From positions 62,001 to 126,000 of the forward strand of contig NZ_JAFEMD010000011.1 in the NCBI RefSeq assembly GCF_016892765.1: a DNA stretch of 64,000 bases. The letters run 5' to 3'. The DNA comes from Microvirga arvi. GTDB lineage: Bacteria > Pseudomonadota > Alphaproteobacteria > Rhizobiales > Beijerinckiaceae. The notes beneath the pieces were generated by a model. The model was not told the DNA's origin. It did not search any database and saw only the letters and a program-made list of their open reading frames with translations. Position 1 is the first letter of the stretch; the number at the start of each line of letters is the position of its first letter. Positions 10,614 to 28,079 of the stretch are shown here, piece after piece. Made by a program: the position numbers and the translations under genes.

Positions 10614-12689
10614 TCAGGCGTATTTCGCCTGAACCTCGGCAGCCACGTTCGACGGCACCTGCTCGTAGTGGTCGAACTGCATGGTGTAGCTTGCACGCCC
10701 CTGGCTCATGCCGCGCAGGGTGTTCACGTAGCCGAACATGTTGGCGAGCGGGACCATCGCATTGATGACCACGGCGTTGCCGCGCATGTCCTGACCCTGG
10801 ATCTGACCACGCCGGGAGTTCAGATCGCCGATCACCGAGCCCGTGTAGTCCTCAGGCGTCGTGACCTCGACCTTCATCACCGGCTCGAGCAGAACCGAAC
10901 CGCCCTTCTGGAGGGCTTCACGGAGAGCCGCGCGAGAGGCGATTTCGAAGGCCAGGGCCGACGAGTCGACTTCGTGGAAGGCACCGTCGACGAGCTCGAC
11001 CTTGATGTCGACCACCGGGAAGCCGGCGACGACGCCAGCACCCACGACCGACAGGAGGCCCTTCTCGACGCCCGGGATGTACTCCTTCGGCACCGCGCCA
11101 CCGACAATCTTCGACTCGAAGGCGAAACCGGCACCCTGCTCGTTCGGCTGAACGACGATCTTGACGCGGGCGAACTGGCCCGTACCGCCGGTCTGCTTCT
11201 TGTGAGTGTAGTCGATCTCTGCCTTCTTCGTGATCGTCTCACGATAGGCCACCTGCGGAGCGCCCACATTCGCGTCGACCTTGTAGGTACGGCGCAGAAT
11301 GTCGACCTTAATGTCGAGGTGAAGCTCGCCCATGCCCTTCAGGATGGTCTGGCCCGATTCCTGATCGGTGGACACGCGGAAGGACGGATCCTCCGCAGCC
11401 AGCTTCGACAGGGCAAGGCCCAGCTTCTCCTGGTCGGCCTTCGACTTCGGCTCGATCGCGATCTCGATGACCGGCTCCGGGAACTCCATGCGCTCCAGGA
11501 TCACCGGCTTGCTCGGGTCGCAGAGCGTGTCGCCGGTGCGGACTTCCTTGAGGCCGGCGAGAGCGACGATGTCGCCCGCGTAGGCTTCCTTGATGTCCTC
11601 ACGGTTGTTCGCATGCATCAGCAGCATGCGGCCGACGCGCTCTTTCTTGTCGCGCGAGGAGTTGAGGAGCGTCTCGCCTGCATTCACCTTGCCCGAGTAG
11701 ACGCGGCAGAAGGTGATCGTGCCTACGAAGGGATCGTCCATGATCTTGAAGGCGAGCATGGAGAAGCCTTCTTCGTCGGTCGGCCTGCGGATCGTCGGCT
11801 CTTCGGTCTTGAAGTCGATGCCCTGGATAGCCTCACGGTCTGCCGGGGACGGCAGGAAGTCGACGACGGCGTCGAGCAGGGGCTGAACGCCCTTGTTCTT
11901 GAACGCGGAGCCGCAGAGCACCGGATGGAAGGCGCGACGCTGCACAGCCGTACGGATCAGGCGGCGCAGGGTTGCCTCATCCGGCTCCTGGCCGTCGAGG
12001 TAGGCCATCATGGCCTCGTCATCCATCTCCACGGCGGCTTCGACAAGCTTCCCGCGATACTCGGCAGCCTGGTCCTTCAGGTCGGCCGGAATCTCGACTT
12101 CGTCGAAATTGGCGCCGAGCGCCTCGCCGGACCAGACCAGGGCCTTCATCTTGATCAGGTCGACCATGCCGCGGAAATCGCTTTCCGCACCGATCGGGAT
12201 CTGAAGGCAGACGGGCTTGCCGGCAACGCGCTTCACGATGTCGTCGACGCAGTTGAAGAAATTCGCGCCGGTCTTGTCCATCTTGTTGACGAACACGACA
12301 CGCGGAACGTCGTACTTGTCGGCCTGGCGCCACACAGTCTCGGTCTGGGGCTCGACGCCCTGGTTGCCGTCGAGAACGCAGACGGCACCGTCGAGCACGC
12401 GCAGCGAGCGCTCGACCTCGATGGTGAAGTCGACGTGGCCGGGGGTGTCGATGATGTTCAGGCGCTTGTCGTTCCAGAAGCAGGTGGTGGCAGCGGACGT
12501 AATCGTGATGCCACGCTCCTGCTCCTGCTCCATCCAGTCCATGGTGGCGGCACCCTCGTGCACTTCACCGATCTTGTGGGACTTACCGGTGTAGTAGAGA
12601 ATGCGCTCGGTCGTGGTGGTCTTGCCGGCATCGATGTGGGCCATGATGCCGAAGTTGCGGTAGTCCTCAATCGCGTGCGTGCGGGGCAT
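10614..12689 (-). CDS. fusA: Elongation factor G
   Basis: EF-G drives GTP-dependent translocation and, with RRF, ribosome recycling. The 691-residue product has the GTPase motifs [10 protein letters not shown] (G1), DTPGHVDF (G3) and NKMDKTGAN (G4), then domains II-V ending [20 protein letters not shown]. It lies between rpsG (19 nt) and tuf (44 nt) in the str cluster, the standard order. Its length and motifs match the main bacterial FusA rather than the FusA2 or BipA paralogues. Confidence 0.99.
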   Translation of the reverse strand: MPRTHAIEDYRNFGIMAHIDAGKTTTTERILYYTGKSHKIGEVHEGAATMDWMEQEQERGITITSAATTCFWNDKRLNIIDTPGHVDFTIEVERSLRVLDGAVCVLDGNQGVEPQTETVWRQADKYDVPRVVFVNKMDKTGANFFNCVDDIVKRVAGKPVCLQIPIGAESDFRGMVDLIKMKALVWSGEALGANFDEVEIPADLKDQAAEYRGKLVEAAVEMDDEAMMAYLDGQEPDEATLRRLIRTAVQRRAFHPVLCGSAFKNKGVQPLLDAVVDFLPSPADREAIQGIDFKTEEPTIRRPTDEEGFSMLAFKIMDDPFVGTITFCRVYSGKVNAGETLLNSSRDKKERVGRMLLMHANNREDIKEAYAGDIVALAGLKEVRTGDTLCDPSKPVILERMEFPEPVIEIAIEPKSKADQEKLGLALSKLAAEDPSFRVSTDQESGQTILKGMGELHLDIKVDILRRTYKVDANVGAPQVAYRETITKKAEIDYTHKKQTGGTGQFARVKIVVQPNEQGAGFAFESKIVGGAVPKEYIPGVEKGLLSVVGAGVVAGFPVVDIKVELVDGAFHEVDSSALAFEIASRAALREALQKGGSVLLEPVMKVEVTTPEDYTGSVIGDLNSRRGQIQGQDMRGNAVVINAMVPLANMFGYVNTLRGMSQGRASYTMQFDHYEQVPSNVAAEVQAKYA

Positions 12690-12708
12690 CGCTCAGCTCC
12701 TCAGACCT

Positions 12709-13179
12709 TTACCAGCGGTAATGCGAGAACGCACGGTTGGCTTCCGCCATACGGTGGGTGTCTTCGCGCTTCTTGACGGCATTGCCGCGGTTGTTCGATG
12801 CATCGAGCAGCTCGGCGGAGAGACGCTCGATCATGGTCTTGTCGTTGCGGCCGCGGGCGGCCTGAATGATCCAGCGGATCGCGAGAGCCTGACGGCGCTC
12901 GGTGCGGACTTCGACCGGAACCTGGTAGGTCGCACCGCCGACGCGGCGGGAGCGGACCTCGATCGCCGGAGCGACGTTGTCGAGGGCCTGCTTGAACACC
13001 TCGAGCGGGTTCGCCTTGGCGCGACCCTCAATGATGTCGAATGCACCGTAGACGATGCTCTCGGCAGCGGACTTCTTGCCGTCGTACATGATGGAATTCA
13101 TGAACTTCGTGACGACCACATCCCCGAACTTCGGATCCGGGATGATCTCACGCTTTTCGGCGCTATGGCGGCGGGACAT
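12709..13179 (-). CDS. rpsG: 30S ribosomal protein S7
   Basis: S7 nucleates assembly of the 30S head and lies near the E site; in E. coli it is the str-operon autoregulator. The 156 residues begin [20 protein letters not shown] and contain [20 protein letters not shown] and the C-terminal [19 protein letters not shown]. It lies 33 nt after rpsL and 19 nt before fusA. Confidence 0.98.
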   Translation of the reverse strand: MSRRHSAEKREIIPDPKFGDVVVTKFMNSIMYDGKKSAAESIVYGAFDIIEGRAKANPLEVFKQALDNVAPAIEVRSRRVGGATYQVPVEVRTERRQALAIRWIIQAARGRNDKTMIERLSAELLDASNNRGNAVKKREDTHRMAEANRAFSHYRW

Positions 13180-13212
13180 GAGCTAGCTCCGACCTCAATT
13201 ACAGTTGACGGC

Positions 13213-13584
13213 TTACTTCGGCCGCTTCGCGCCGTACTTCGAACGACGCTGCTTACGATTCTTCACGCCCTGGGTGTCGAGAACACCGCGGAGGATGTGG
13301 TAGCGGACACCCGGAAGGTCCTTCACGCGGCCGCCGCGGATCATGACCACGGAGTGCTCCTGAAGGTTGTGACCTTCGCCCGGGATATACCCGATGACTT
13401 CGAATCCGTTCGTGAGACGGACCTTGGCGACCTTACGGAGAGCCGAGTTCGGCTTCTTCGGGGTCGTCGTGTAAACGCGCGTGCACACGCCGCGCTTCTG
13501 CGGGCAGGCCTCAAGCGCGGGAACCTTATTCCGGCTCTTTTGCGCAGTCCGCGGCTTGCGGATCAGCTGAGAGATCGTTGGCAT
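13213..13584 (-). CDS. rpsL: 30S ribosomal protein S12
   Basis: S12 is part of the decoding centre and the classical target of streptomycin-resistance mutations. The start is [12 protein letters not shown] at 13584 (123 residues); the in-frame sequence upstream does not resemble S12. The segments around the two well-known lysines, [12 protein letters not shown] and [13 protein letters not shown], are wild type, so no classical streptomycin resistance is expected from this gene. It is the first gene of the str cluster, so its promoter must lie in the 357-nt region up to 13941. Confidence 0.97.
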   Translation of the reverse strand: MPTISQLIRKPRTAQKSRNKVPALEACPQKRGVCTRVYTTTPKKPNSALRKVAKVRLTNGFEVIGYIPGEGHNLQEHSVVMIRGGRVKDLPGVRYHILRGVLDTQGVKNRKQRRSKYGAKRPK

Positions 13585-13941
13585 CCTGTGCCCTCTTTGA
13601 CCGGCCACCCGGCAGGTGGCCATGAATGTGTCTTCAACGGTTGAACGCCGCCCTTCGCTTCTGCGGACCCTTTCAGGTTGCACAAAACGAAGCCACGCCA
13701 TTGACTTGGGTAAGCCCCTGGCGCGGTGCGATTGCAGAGGACCACGATGTTTACCGCGGTCGTGCCCTAAATCTGACTAGTGTCAGTCAAGGTTGAGTTC
13801 GGCAGCGTTTAGGTGGCATCCGTCGAAGCTAGTCGCTTCGACTGGCGAAAACCTACGGCCAGCCGGAAAGTCCGGTCTCTCTAGCGTCCGAGTCGTTCAA
13901 AGTCAACACTTTTCGGTAACGATCCGGAAAGGTGGGTTTTG
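13585..13941. promoter_or_regulatory. Divergent intergenic region: str-cluster leader/promoter and glycosyltransferase upstream region
   Basis: This 357-nt gap holds no gene. It contains CTGAC-TAGT-GTCAG at 13773-13786, and a perfect 8-bp inverted repeat GTCGAAGC/GCTTCGAC with a 5-nt loop at 13822-13842. On the minus strand a TTGACT (13784-13789) could be a -35 element for rpsL, but the sequence 15-17 nt downstream is a poor -10. The roughly 190-nt rpsL leader implied would leave room for control. No clear promoter is visible for the plus-strand glycosyltransferase. Confidence 0.4.
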
Positions 13942-15732
13942 ATGCTGGAGCCCAGCCGGCTTCGTCTCATCAATATGGGTTCCGCCAGGAACGCTACAAG
14001 GTTATTGAATAACCTCCAAGACAAGGGGCAGGAAGTGACAGCAGCGATCCATTTCGAAGCCGAGGCTTATGACGTGACGCATGGAAAGCCTATGGGCAGG
14101 CACTTTGCTGGCCACGGCTTCCTCTCGGCTTTCGCGCGATACACCTCCGACAATGCCCCTGTGGGCTATGTGCGAAATGCCAAGCTCGGACAGGACTTTT
14201 GCAATTTCATCAAGGGATTTCAGCCGGATAGCTCCCCGAATTACATCGTGAGCGCGAAAGCTGGCGCGCTCAAAGAGGTGGGCTGCCTGTTCACACCGAG
14301 CCCCGTCAACGCGGCTCAGGCGTGGCAGCGCGAGCTTCACGGCGCCCGCTCCTGGAGCCTCTGCGGGGTCAATCATACCCTGTCCTCCGCCCGGGCCATG
14401 GATGGGCTGACCGAACTGCTGGCGGCCCCCATCCAGCCGTGGGACGCCATCATCTGCACCTCGACCGCTTCCCGTGCCGTCATCGAGAAGCTGTTCGCCC
14501 GGCAGGAAGAATATTTGTCGCGACGGCTCGGTGCGACCCGCTTCGTCAGGCCGCAGCTTCCGGTGATTCCCCTCGGGGTCGATTGCGGAGCCCAGGCTCA
14601 GCGGTCGAGCCGTCGCGGCGAGGCGCGCTCGTCTCTCGCGATCGAGCCAGGGGATTTCGTCGTGCTGTTTCTCGGACGCCTGTCGTTCCATGCGAAGGCG
14701 AACCCCGCTCCCATGTACCTGGCCTTGGAGCGCCTGACGCGGCAGCACCGGGTGGTGCTGATCGAGTGCGGCTGGACGGCCAACGAGCCCATTGCCCAGG
14801 CTTTTGCCGAGGCGAGAGCCAAGCTCTGCCCGACAATCCGCTCCATTGTCCTCGATGGCCGGGTTTCGGAGACCCGCAACCAAGCCTGGGCGGCGGCGGA
14901 TGTATTCTGCTCCCTTTCCGACAACATCCAGGAGACCTTCGGCCTGACCCCTATCGAGGCCATGGCGGCCGGGCTGCCGGTGGTGGTCACGGATTGGGAC
15001 GGGTACAGGGACACGGTTCGCAATGGCCTCGACGGCTTTGCCGTTCCGACCATCGCCGCTCCGCCGGGAGTGGGGCAAGGGCTTGCGAACAGGCATGCTC
15101 TCGAAGTCGACAACTATGACGCTTACATCGGCAAGGCATCCACCGCCGTCGCAGTAGACATCGATGCGACGACTGCCGCCTTCGAGCGCCTTGCCTCCGA
15201 TCCAGACCTGCGCCGGCGCATGGGCGCGAACGGGGCGGCCCGAGCCAGGGAAGTCTTCGACTGGAAGGTGATCATCAAGGCCTATGAGGCTCTCTGGCGT
15301 GAGCTTGCCGTCCTGCGGAACGCCGGGGAGACAGCCCCCTCCTCTGAGGCGATGCGCGGCTTCTGGCCTGCCCGTCCCGATCCGTTCGAGCTTTTCGCCA
15401 GCTTCCCGTCCACCGGCTTTTCCAGCCAGCATGTTTTCACGCAAGCTCCTGGCCTGAGTGAAGCCGAGGTGCTGGATCGGCTAGGTCTAAAGATCGCTCT
15501 TGTAAGCGCCTCCCCTGAGGTCTCCTCCACTTTTCTCCTCGAGGTGTGGAAACAGGTCGGCAGCCAGGGCGCAACGGCGAGGGACATTCTGGCCAGGCGT
15601 CCCGGAACGGCGCCCGCGCTCATGGTCCGGTGCCTCCTGTGGCTGGCGAAGCTCGGCTTGATTAGGATCGGTACCCATGAGGAGCCTTACAAGGATAACT
15701 CTTCTGTGCTACTGAATAATGCATCATTTTAG
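13942..15732 (+). CDS. GT4-family glycosyltransferase with C-terminal extension
   Basis: Probable retaining glycosyltransferase of the GT4/GT-B type, transferring a sugar from an activated donor, most likely to a surface polysaccharide. The 596 residues start at ATG 13942, with a TTG one codon earlier as alternative. The C-terminal Rossmann half carries the EX7E-type motif ETFGLTPIE (about residues 332-340) followed by AMAAGLPVVVTDWDGYRDT, which binds the donor. Residues after about 460 form an extension not part of the usual GT4 core. The gene lies on the strand opposite to the ribosomal and RNA polymerase genes and is 78 nt upstream of a membrane sulfatase-fold gene. The acceptor is unknown. 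Confidence 0.85.
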   Translation: MLEPSRLRLINMGSARNATRLLNNLQDKGQEVTAAIHFEAEAYDVTHGKPMGRHFAGHGFLSAFARYTSDNAPVGYVRNAKLGQDFCNFIKGFQPDSSPNYIVSAKAGALKEVGCLFTPSPVNAAQAWQRELHGARSWSLCGVNHTLSSARAMDGLTELLAAPIQPWDAIICTSTASRAVIEKLFARQEEYLSRRLGATRFVRPQLPVIPLGVDCGAQAQRSSRRGEARSSLAIEPGDFVVLFLGRLSFHAKANPAPMYLALERLTRQHRVVLIECGWTANEPIAQAFAEARAKLCPTIRSIVLDGRVSETRNQAWAAADVFCSLSDNIQETFGLTPIEAMAAGLPVVVTDWDGYRDTVRNGLDGFAVPTIAAPPGVGQGLANRHALEVDNYDAYIGKASTAVAVDIDATTAAFERLASDPDLRRRMGANGAARAREVFDWKVIIKAYEALWRELAVLRNAGETAPSSEAMRGFWPARPDPFELFASFPSTGFSSQHVFTQAPGLSEAEVLDRLGLKIALVSASPEVSSTFLLEVWKQVGSQGATARDILARRPGTAPALMVRCLLWLAKLGLIRIGTHEEPYKDNSSVLLNNASF

Positions 15733-15810
15733 TGTGGCGGCATTTGCCCAGCCCGCTATAGCGATGATGCTTCAAATGGGAATGTATCTATCTCCACTCA
15801 CTGTTTATCC

Positions 15811-17601
15811 ATGCGTGCACGCCGCTACTTTATTGGCCTGATCACACGGTTGGTCCACCCGTTGGAGCAGATCCCTCCAAAGAGCATTGTCCGAACTGTA
15901 TACAAGGCGCTGCTCTGTAGCTCCCTTACGCTCCTACTCGCTATATGCCTTCAGGCAGCTGCCAGGGAATACACGATATCAGGGGCAATCTTAGTATTTT
16001 TTATGCTGGCAAGCGCATCATTCTTGATAGTAATCCTCACTAAATATCATGCTTTCTCTGCTTTGTTCGCCTGCTCGATCTTCATTCTCTTCAATTATAT
16101 TGACATCAATAAGATGTCACTCCTCAACGATCATCTCAATCATTTCGATTTTATCATGATATGGGAGATGTTGCGCAAATTCGATCTCTCGGTTGTCATG
16201 CAATATCACGAGTTATCTCGCCATTTCTTGTTGTACGTTATCTTATTCATCTGTACGTTACTTATAGTCTGGTTCCTTGAGCACCTCGTCCACAGAAAAA
16301 AACAAAGATCGTCTTCCTTCAGGCTTAAGGTGGTTCTGCTTTGGCTAATCATTGCTACCCTGCAGAGCATCGTATTTTTCAACAGTAGATATTTAGACTA
16401 CCTACACTCTGCCTCTGGCTACTTGACGGCAACGGAACCAGGAGGCTTACGTGTCGGCAATTTTATCGCATTCCTCGAGCGCACCCGCTCCATCCAGGCT
16501 GCTCTTCAAAAGGAGGCCGAAGATACGATCAAGAGTAGCATAGATCTCGGCTCTCCCCAGCAGACCCAGAGTGCCGACACGTCCTGCTCATCTTGCCCCG
16601 ATATGATCTTCGTGCATTTGGAATCGACCTTCGATCCCGTGATCCTCGAGGATTACACCTTAGGGCAGGGCTACCTTGACCTCACCTCCGGCCGAGGACT
16701 GGCCCATGAGCAATCCGGCCCGCTCCTTGTGAACATCTTTGGGGGACGCAGCTGGATTTCTGAATTCGAGCTCCTCTGCGGCGTCCATCACCAAATGTTC
16801 GACGATGGAGGCACATACCCGCACAGCTTCATTGCCCCGTTCACGCGAAGCTGCGTTCCCTCGTATCTGAAGACGCTCGGTTACGAGACGCACGCGATCT
16901 ATACGGCGAACCCCTTCTTTGCTGGTGTCGCCGAGGGGTTCAAGCGTTACGGAATAGATACGTTTCTGGATAACAAGAAGATCAACGCCCCAACGAACTG
17001 GAAGGAGCAAAGAGATTTTTACTACGTCGACGCTCTTCGCAGGCTGCTTGCCCAGCCGAGCAACCATCCTCGCTTCGTCTTCTTGTCAACGAACAGCAAT
17101 CATGGTCCGCATGGCGCGTCTCCCAGGGAGCAATACCCGGGACCCTTCAATCCGGATTCGGCGAAGAGCGTTGAACTCAAGGACTACATCAACAGGCTCA
17201 ACGACACATATCAAACGATGCTGGATCTTGAGCAGGAACTAGGGCGGATCGACAGATCCGTGGCCATTCTCTTCTACGGGGACCATCAGCCTCATTTTAA
17301 GAAGATCTACTCTCAAAGGGCTCAGAAGAGCTATGGGTCGAGGCTTCGGAACATTACGTTCTACCGGATGGCGCGCAATTACGATGCGTCCCTCACGCCG
17401 ACAAAGAGCATTATCCCAGGACCCGTTCGCATCGATAGCCTCGCCAGATTATTTATGGAGTTTGCGGGTATACCGCTTTCACGGAATATGATCGCCGCCA
17501 AGATGCTTACACATGACGCATGTGCATCAAATCCAAACAACTGCCCGACAGACGTCAAAAGGGCGGTTCGCATGCAGTTGTTGAAAGAGCCGGAAAAATA
17601 A
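15811..17601 (+). CDS. LtaS/OpgB-like membrane sulfatase-fold phosphoglycerol or phosphoethanolamine-type transferase
   Basis: Membrane-anchored enzyme of the alkaline-phosphatase/sulfatase superfamily. The first 190 residues hold about five hydrophobic segments (near 30-50, 53-72, 78-92, 135-155 and 165-185); the rest is the exported catalytic domain. DMIFVHLEST (E271) and FYGDHQPHF (D491, H492) fit metal-binding positions. GGRSWISEFE aligns with the nucleophile loop of LtaS, giving Ser314 where LtaS has Thr. LtaS- and OpgB-type relatives transfer phosphoglycerol to lipids or glucans; the substrate here is not known. The gene is clearly AT-richer than its surroundings, which suggests horizontal acquisition. 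It probably works with the glycosyltransferase just upstream. Confidence 0.75.
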   Translation: MRARRYFIGLITRLVHPLEQIPPKSIVRTVYKALLCSSLTLLLAICLQAAAREYTISGAILVFFMLASASFLIVILTKYHAFSALFACSIFILFNYIDINKMSLLNDHLNHFDFIMIWEMLRKFDLSVVMQYHELSRHFLLYVILFICTLLIVWFLEHLVHRKKQRSSSFRLKVVLLWLIIATLQSIVFFNSRYLDYLHSASGYLTATEPGGLRVGNFIAFLERTRSIQAALQKEAEDTIKSSIDLGSPQQTQSADTSCSSCPDMIFVHLESTFDPVILEDYTLGQGYLDLTSGRGLAHEQSGPLLVNIFGGRSWISEFELLCGVHHQMFDDGGTYPHSFIAPFTRSCVPSYLKTLGYETHAIYTANPFFAGVAEGFKRYGIDTFLDNKKINAPTNWKEQRDFYYVDALRRLLAQPSNHPRFVFLSTNSNHGPHGASPREQYPGPFNPDSAKSVELKDYINRLNDTYQTMLDLEQELGRIDRSVAILFYGDHQPHFKKIYSQRAQKSYGSRLRNITFYRMARNYDASLTPTKSIIPGPVRIDSLARLFMEFAGIPLSRNMIAAKMLTHDACASNPNNCPTDVKRAVRMQLLKEPEK

Positions 17602-17636
17602 ACGCACCGCCGAAGCCGCCACGGCTCAGGCATTTT

Positions 17637-18044
17637 TTACGATTTTCCCGACCGTCTTATATATTCTGCGAGAGGTTCGAACGCATCGTCCTTGATGACA
17701 AGGCTTTGCTTTTGGCTATCGAACAGAAGCCGGTAGTTCCTGCCTTTCTCCACGATGTGGATCGTGTAGCAGCCTTGGCCGCAGAAACTCTTGCCTATGA
17801 TCGCAGGATTTCCACGGATCTCTCCGCTTGGAAGAACGGCAAAGCTCTGTCCAAAAAAAGCTGTTTTGGGATCGCTTCCGGGTGCGAGTACCCAACGCCC
17901 GGCAATATCATCGAATTGCGGCGCGCGGTCGGCATAGACCGAGATACTGAGGCCAACTGCTCCAAGAGCAGCAATTGCGGCGAGGCGGGGCCACTGGTTG
18001 GCCCCGCCTCGTAGATGTTGATCGAAGTCGGCTTTGCCGATCAT
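17637..18044 (-). CDS. Hypothetical membrane-anchored or exported protein
   Basis: I do not recognise this 135-residue protein. Near the N-terminus (about residues 20-38) is a hydrophobic segment, LAAIAALGAVGLSISVYA, consistent with a signal peptide or single membrane anchor. The mature part contains DIAGRWVLAPGSDPKTAFFG and a FCGQGCYTIHIVEKG segment with two cysteines, suggestive of a small beta-rich periplasmic domain. GGAGAGG lies about 9 nt before the chosen ATG. It sits 33 nt downstream of rpoC on the same strand and may be co-transcribed with it. A strong hairpin lies in its first codons. Confidence 0.6.
   Translation of the reverse strand: MIGKADFDQHLRGGANQWPRLAAIAALGAVGLSISVYADRAPQFDDIAGRWVLAPGSDPKTAFFGQSFAVLPSGEIRGNPAIIGKSFCGQGCYTIHIVEKGRNYRLLFDSQKQSLVIKDDAFEPLAEYIRRSGKS
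17982..18010 (-). other. Strong 12-bp hairpin downstream of rpoC, inside the start of the hypothetical gene
   Basis: GAGGCGGGGCCA (17982-17993) and TGGCCCCGCCTC (17999-18010) form a perfect 12-bp stem with a 5-nt loop, starting 68 nt after the rpoC stop. There is no U-run on the minus strand, so it is not a typical intrinsic terminator. It lies within codons about 12-21 of the gene at 17637-18044 and could reduce its translation, or stabilise the 3' end of the rpoBC mRNA. Confidence 0.5.
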
Positions 18045-18077
18045 TGACAGAGACCTCTCCGCTCGAAGTCCTGCAGC

Positions 18078-22253
<4,176 letters not shown>

Positions 22254-22362
22254 CGCCGTCTCCTGGGCTGGAGGGCGCTAGATAAGCACCCTCACCGGCA
22301 ATTGCATGGGGCCGCGGCATCATCGCCGCGGCCAAACGTCTTATTGAGAGCGCGAGGGGCGC

Positions 22363-26493
<4,131 letters not shown>

Positions 26494-26669
26494 CTGGACC
26501 TCGTTCCTCTACACGGCTAATCGAGAACCCCGGTGCTCAGGAGCCTCGATTAGCCGCCCGGCGGCTCAAACCGCCCGCTAACCGCAAGAATTCAGGTCCG
26601 CCTTGGACCCTTTGAGGTGCCGCCAAGAGAGCCTGCAGGAAAGCTCGACCTCTTTGACGACACAACGGC

Positions 26670-26747
26670 CCCAGGCAAAAACCGCCTGGGACCGTGTGTT
26701 TTGAACCCCGATTTCTCGGGGGTAACCCTGCGGCCATGAAGGCCGCA
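26670..26747 (-). terminator. Hairpins in the rplL-rpoB spacer (possible attenuator)
   Basis: Read on the minus strand, the first hairpin lies 4 nt after the rplL stop (26729-26747, 7-bp TGCGGCC/GGCCGCA), followed by CCCCGA/TCGGGG (26706-26721, 6 bp) and CCCAGGC/GCCTGGG (26670-26690, 7 bp). In E. coli the equivalent spacer holds a partial terminator and an RNase III site that set the ratio of L7/L12 to RNA polymerase. A similar role here is inferred from position. No long U-run follows any of the three, consistent with incomplete termination. Confidence 0.45.
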
Positions 26748-26750
26748 AAA

Positions 26751-27128
26751 TTACTTAAGCTCGACCTTGGCGCCGACCTTCTCGAGGGTCGCCTTGATCT
26801 TCTCGGCTTCGTCCTTGGAAACGCCTTCCTTAACGGGCTTCGGCGCACCTTCGACGAGGTCCTTAGCTTCCTTGAGGCCCAGGCCCGTGATGCCACGGAC
26901 TTCCTTGATGACCTCGATCTTCTTGTCGCCGGTAGCGGCGAGAACGACGGTGAACTCGGTCTGCTCTTCAACAGGAGCAGCGCCAGCACCAGCGCCAGGA
27001 GCAGCCGCGACGGCAACAGCCGCAGCAGCGGAAACGCCCCACTTCTCTTCGAGCATCTTCGAGAGCTCGGCGGCCTCGAGAACGGTCAGCGACGAAAGAT
27101 CGTCAACGAGCTTGGCAAGATCAGCCAT
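26751..27128 (-). CDS. rplL: 50S ribosomal protein L7/L12
   Basis: L7/L12 forms the multimeric stalk that recruits translation GTPases. The 125-residue protein has an N-terminal dimerisation domain ([20 protein letters not shown]), an alanine/glycine/proline hinge, and the C-terminal domain [20 protein letters not shown] ending [14 protein letters not shown]. It lies 52 nt downstream of rplJ. It must be made in four to six copies per ribosome, which fits a strong start and an attenuator before rpoB. Confidence 0.98.
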   Translation of the reverse strand: MADLAKLVDDLSSLTVLEAAELSKMLEEKWGVSAAAAVAVAAAPGAGAGAAPVEEQTEFTVVLAATGDKKIEVIKEVRGITGLGLKEAKDLVEGAPKPVKEGVSKDEAEKIKATLEKVGAKVELK

Positions 27129-27180
27129 TTCTTAGTTCCTTAGGTTCAGTTCGAACGATTGATGGTTTTGAGGTACGGCC

Positions 27181-27699
27181 TCACGCCGCTTCGCCTGTCT
27201 TGGCATAGGCCCCGAATACGCGGGCGAGCTTCGCCGCCGGCGCAGTGCTGAGCTGAGCGATCTTGGTAGCCGGAGCCTGGATAAGGCCGACCAGCTTGCC
27301 GCGCAGTTCATCAAGGGACGGCAGAGTGGCAAGCGCCTTCACTCCGTCCACGTTCAGGGTGGTCGTGCCCATTGCACCACCGAGGATCACGAGCTTGTCG
27401 TTCCCCTTGGCGAAATCAACAGCGACCTTGGGCGCCGCGACCGGATCGCTCGAATAAGCGATCAGGGTCGGACCTTTCATAAGGCCCGAAATGGACGCGA
27501 CGTCCTTGCCTTCGAGAGCGATTTTGGCGAGGCTGTTTTTTGCGACCTTTACGGTGGCACCGGCCTGCTTCATCTGCGCGCGCAGCTTCTGCATGTCGGC
27601 GACCGTGAGGCCAGCATAGTGTGCAACGACGACAACGCTCGTGGTCGAAAACACGTCGTTGAGAGTCGAGACGAGCTCGCGCTTTGCTGCTCTTTCCAC
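27181..27699 (-). CDS. rplJ: 50S ribosomal protein L10 (GTG start)
   Basis: L10 anchors the L7/L12 stalk to the 50S subunit and, as the L10(L12) complex, represses its own mRNA in E. coli. The start is the GTG at 27699, giving [17 protein letters not shown] and exactly 172 residues, the normal length. The open frame continues upstream into sequence that is not L10-like and should not be included. The core [16 protein letters not shown] and [11 protein letters not shown] match the family. A long leader with a promoter candidate lies upstream. Confidence 0.97.
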   Translation of the reverse strand: MERAAKRELVSTLNDVFSTTSVVVVAHYAGLTVADMQKLRAQMKQAGATVKVAKNSLAKIALEGKDVASISGLMKGPTLIAYSSDPVAAPKVAVDFAKGNDKLVILGGAMGTTTLNVDGVKALATLPSLDELRGKLVGLIQAPATKIAQLSTAPAAKLARVFGAYAKTGEAA

Positions 27700-28079
27700 T
27701 GGGCTCTCTCCGGTTGGCGGAAATCTCCGCCGGTTGCATTTGCCGTTCAAGGCCCGGACTTGCGCCCAAGGCGTCCTGAACGACGCTCTCGCAAGCCCTG
27801 TCCCCCAAATGAGCCTGGCGGCGCACCGGGTGAGATGGTTCGAACCGATCCTCTTCACCTGCGTTAGCAGATGCAAAACTCGGCTTCCCCGTCTATGCAG
27901 GCCCTCTCGAATTAAACCGGCAAGCCGGCACCTGCAGTCTTGGACAGGACATAGCCGGAACGCGCCAAAAGTTGCCTCTTGGCTCGCCGGCCTGTCACCG
28001 CCCCGTCTCCGGGACGGATTCGCAGCCAAAGGCCCGCGCGAAAGCGGAGCCTCGGCCTATGTTGGAAACTCAACGCGTC
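27700..28079 (-). promoter_or_regulatory. Long rplJ leader (likely L10-binding leader region)
   Basis: From the promoter candidate at 28080-28108, transcription would begin near 28073 and leave a leader of roughly 370 nt before the GTG start of rplJ. In other bacteria this region contains the structured L10(L12)-binding site that feeds back on rplJ-rplL translation. I see no protein gene here. The leader role is inferred from length and position; I have not folded it. Confidence 0.45.

Noticed and set aside
14002-15444. Long open frame of 480 codons on the minus strand, antisense to the glycosyltransferase.
   Set aside because: It is the complement of a convincing GT4 gene, has no ribosome-binding site and shows no recognisable domain; high GC creates such antisense frames.
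17982-18010. Calling the hairpin after rpoC an intrinsic terminator.
   Set aside because: No U-run follows on the transcribed strand, so classical termination is unlikely.
27181-28029. A longer L10 starting near 28029.
   Set aside because: The extra sequence is arginine-rich and unrelated to L10; the GTG at 27699 gives the normal 172 residues.
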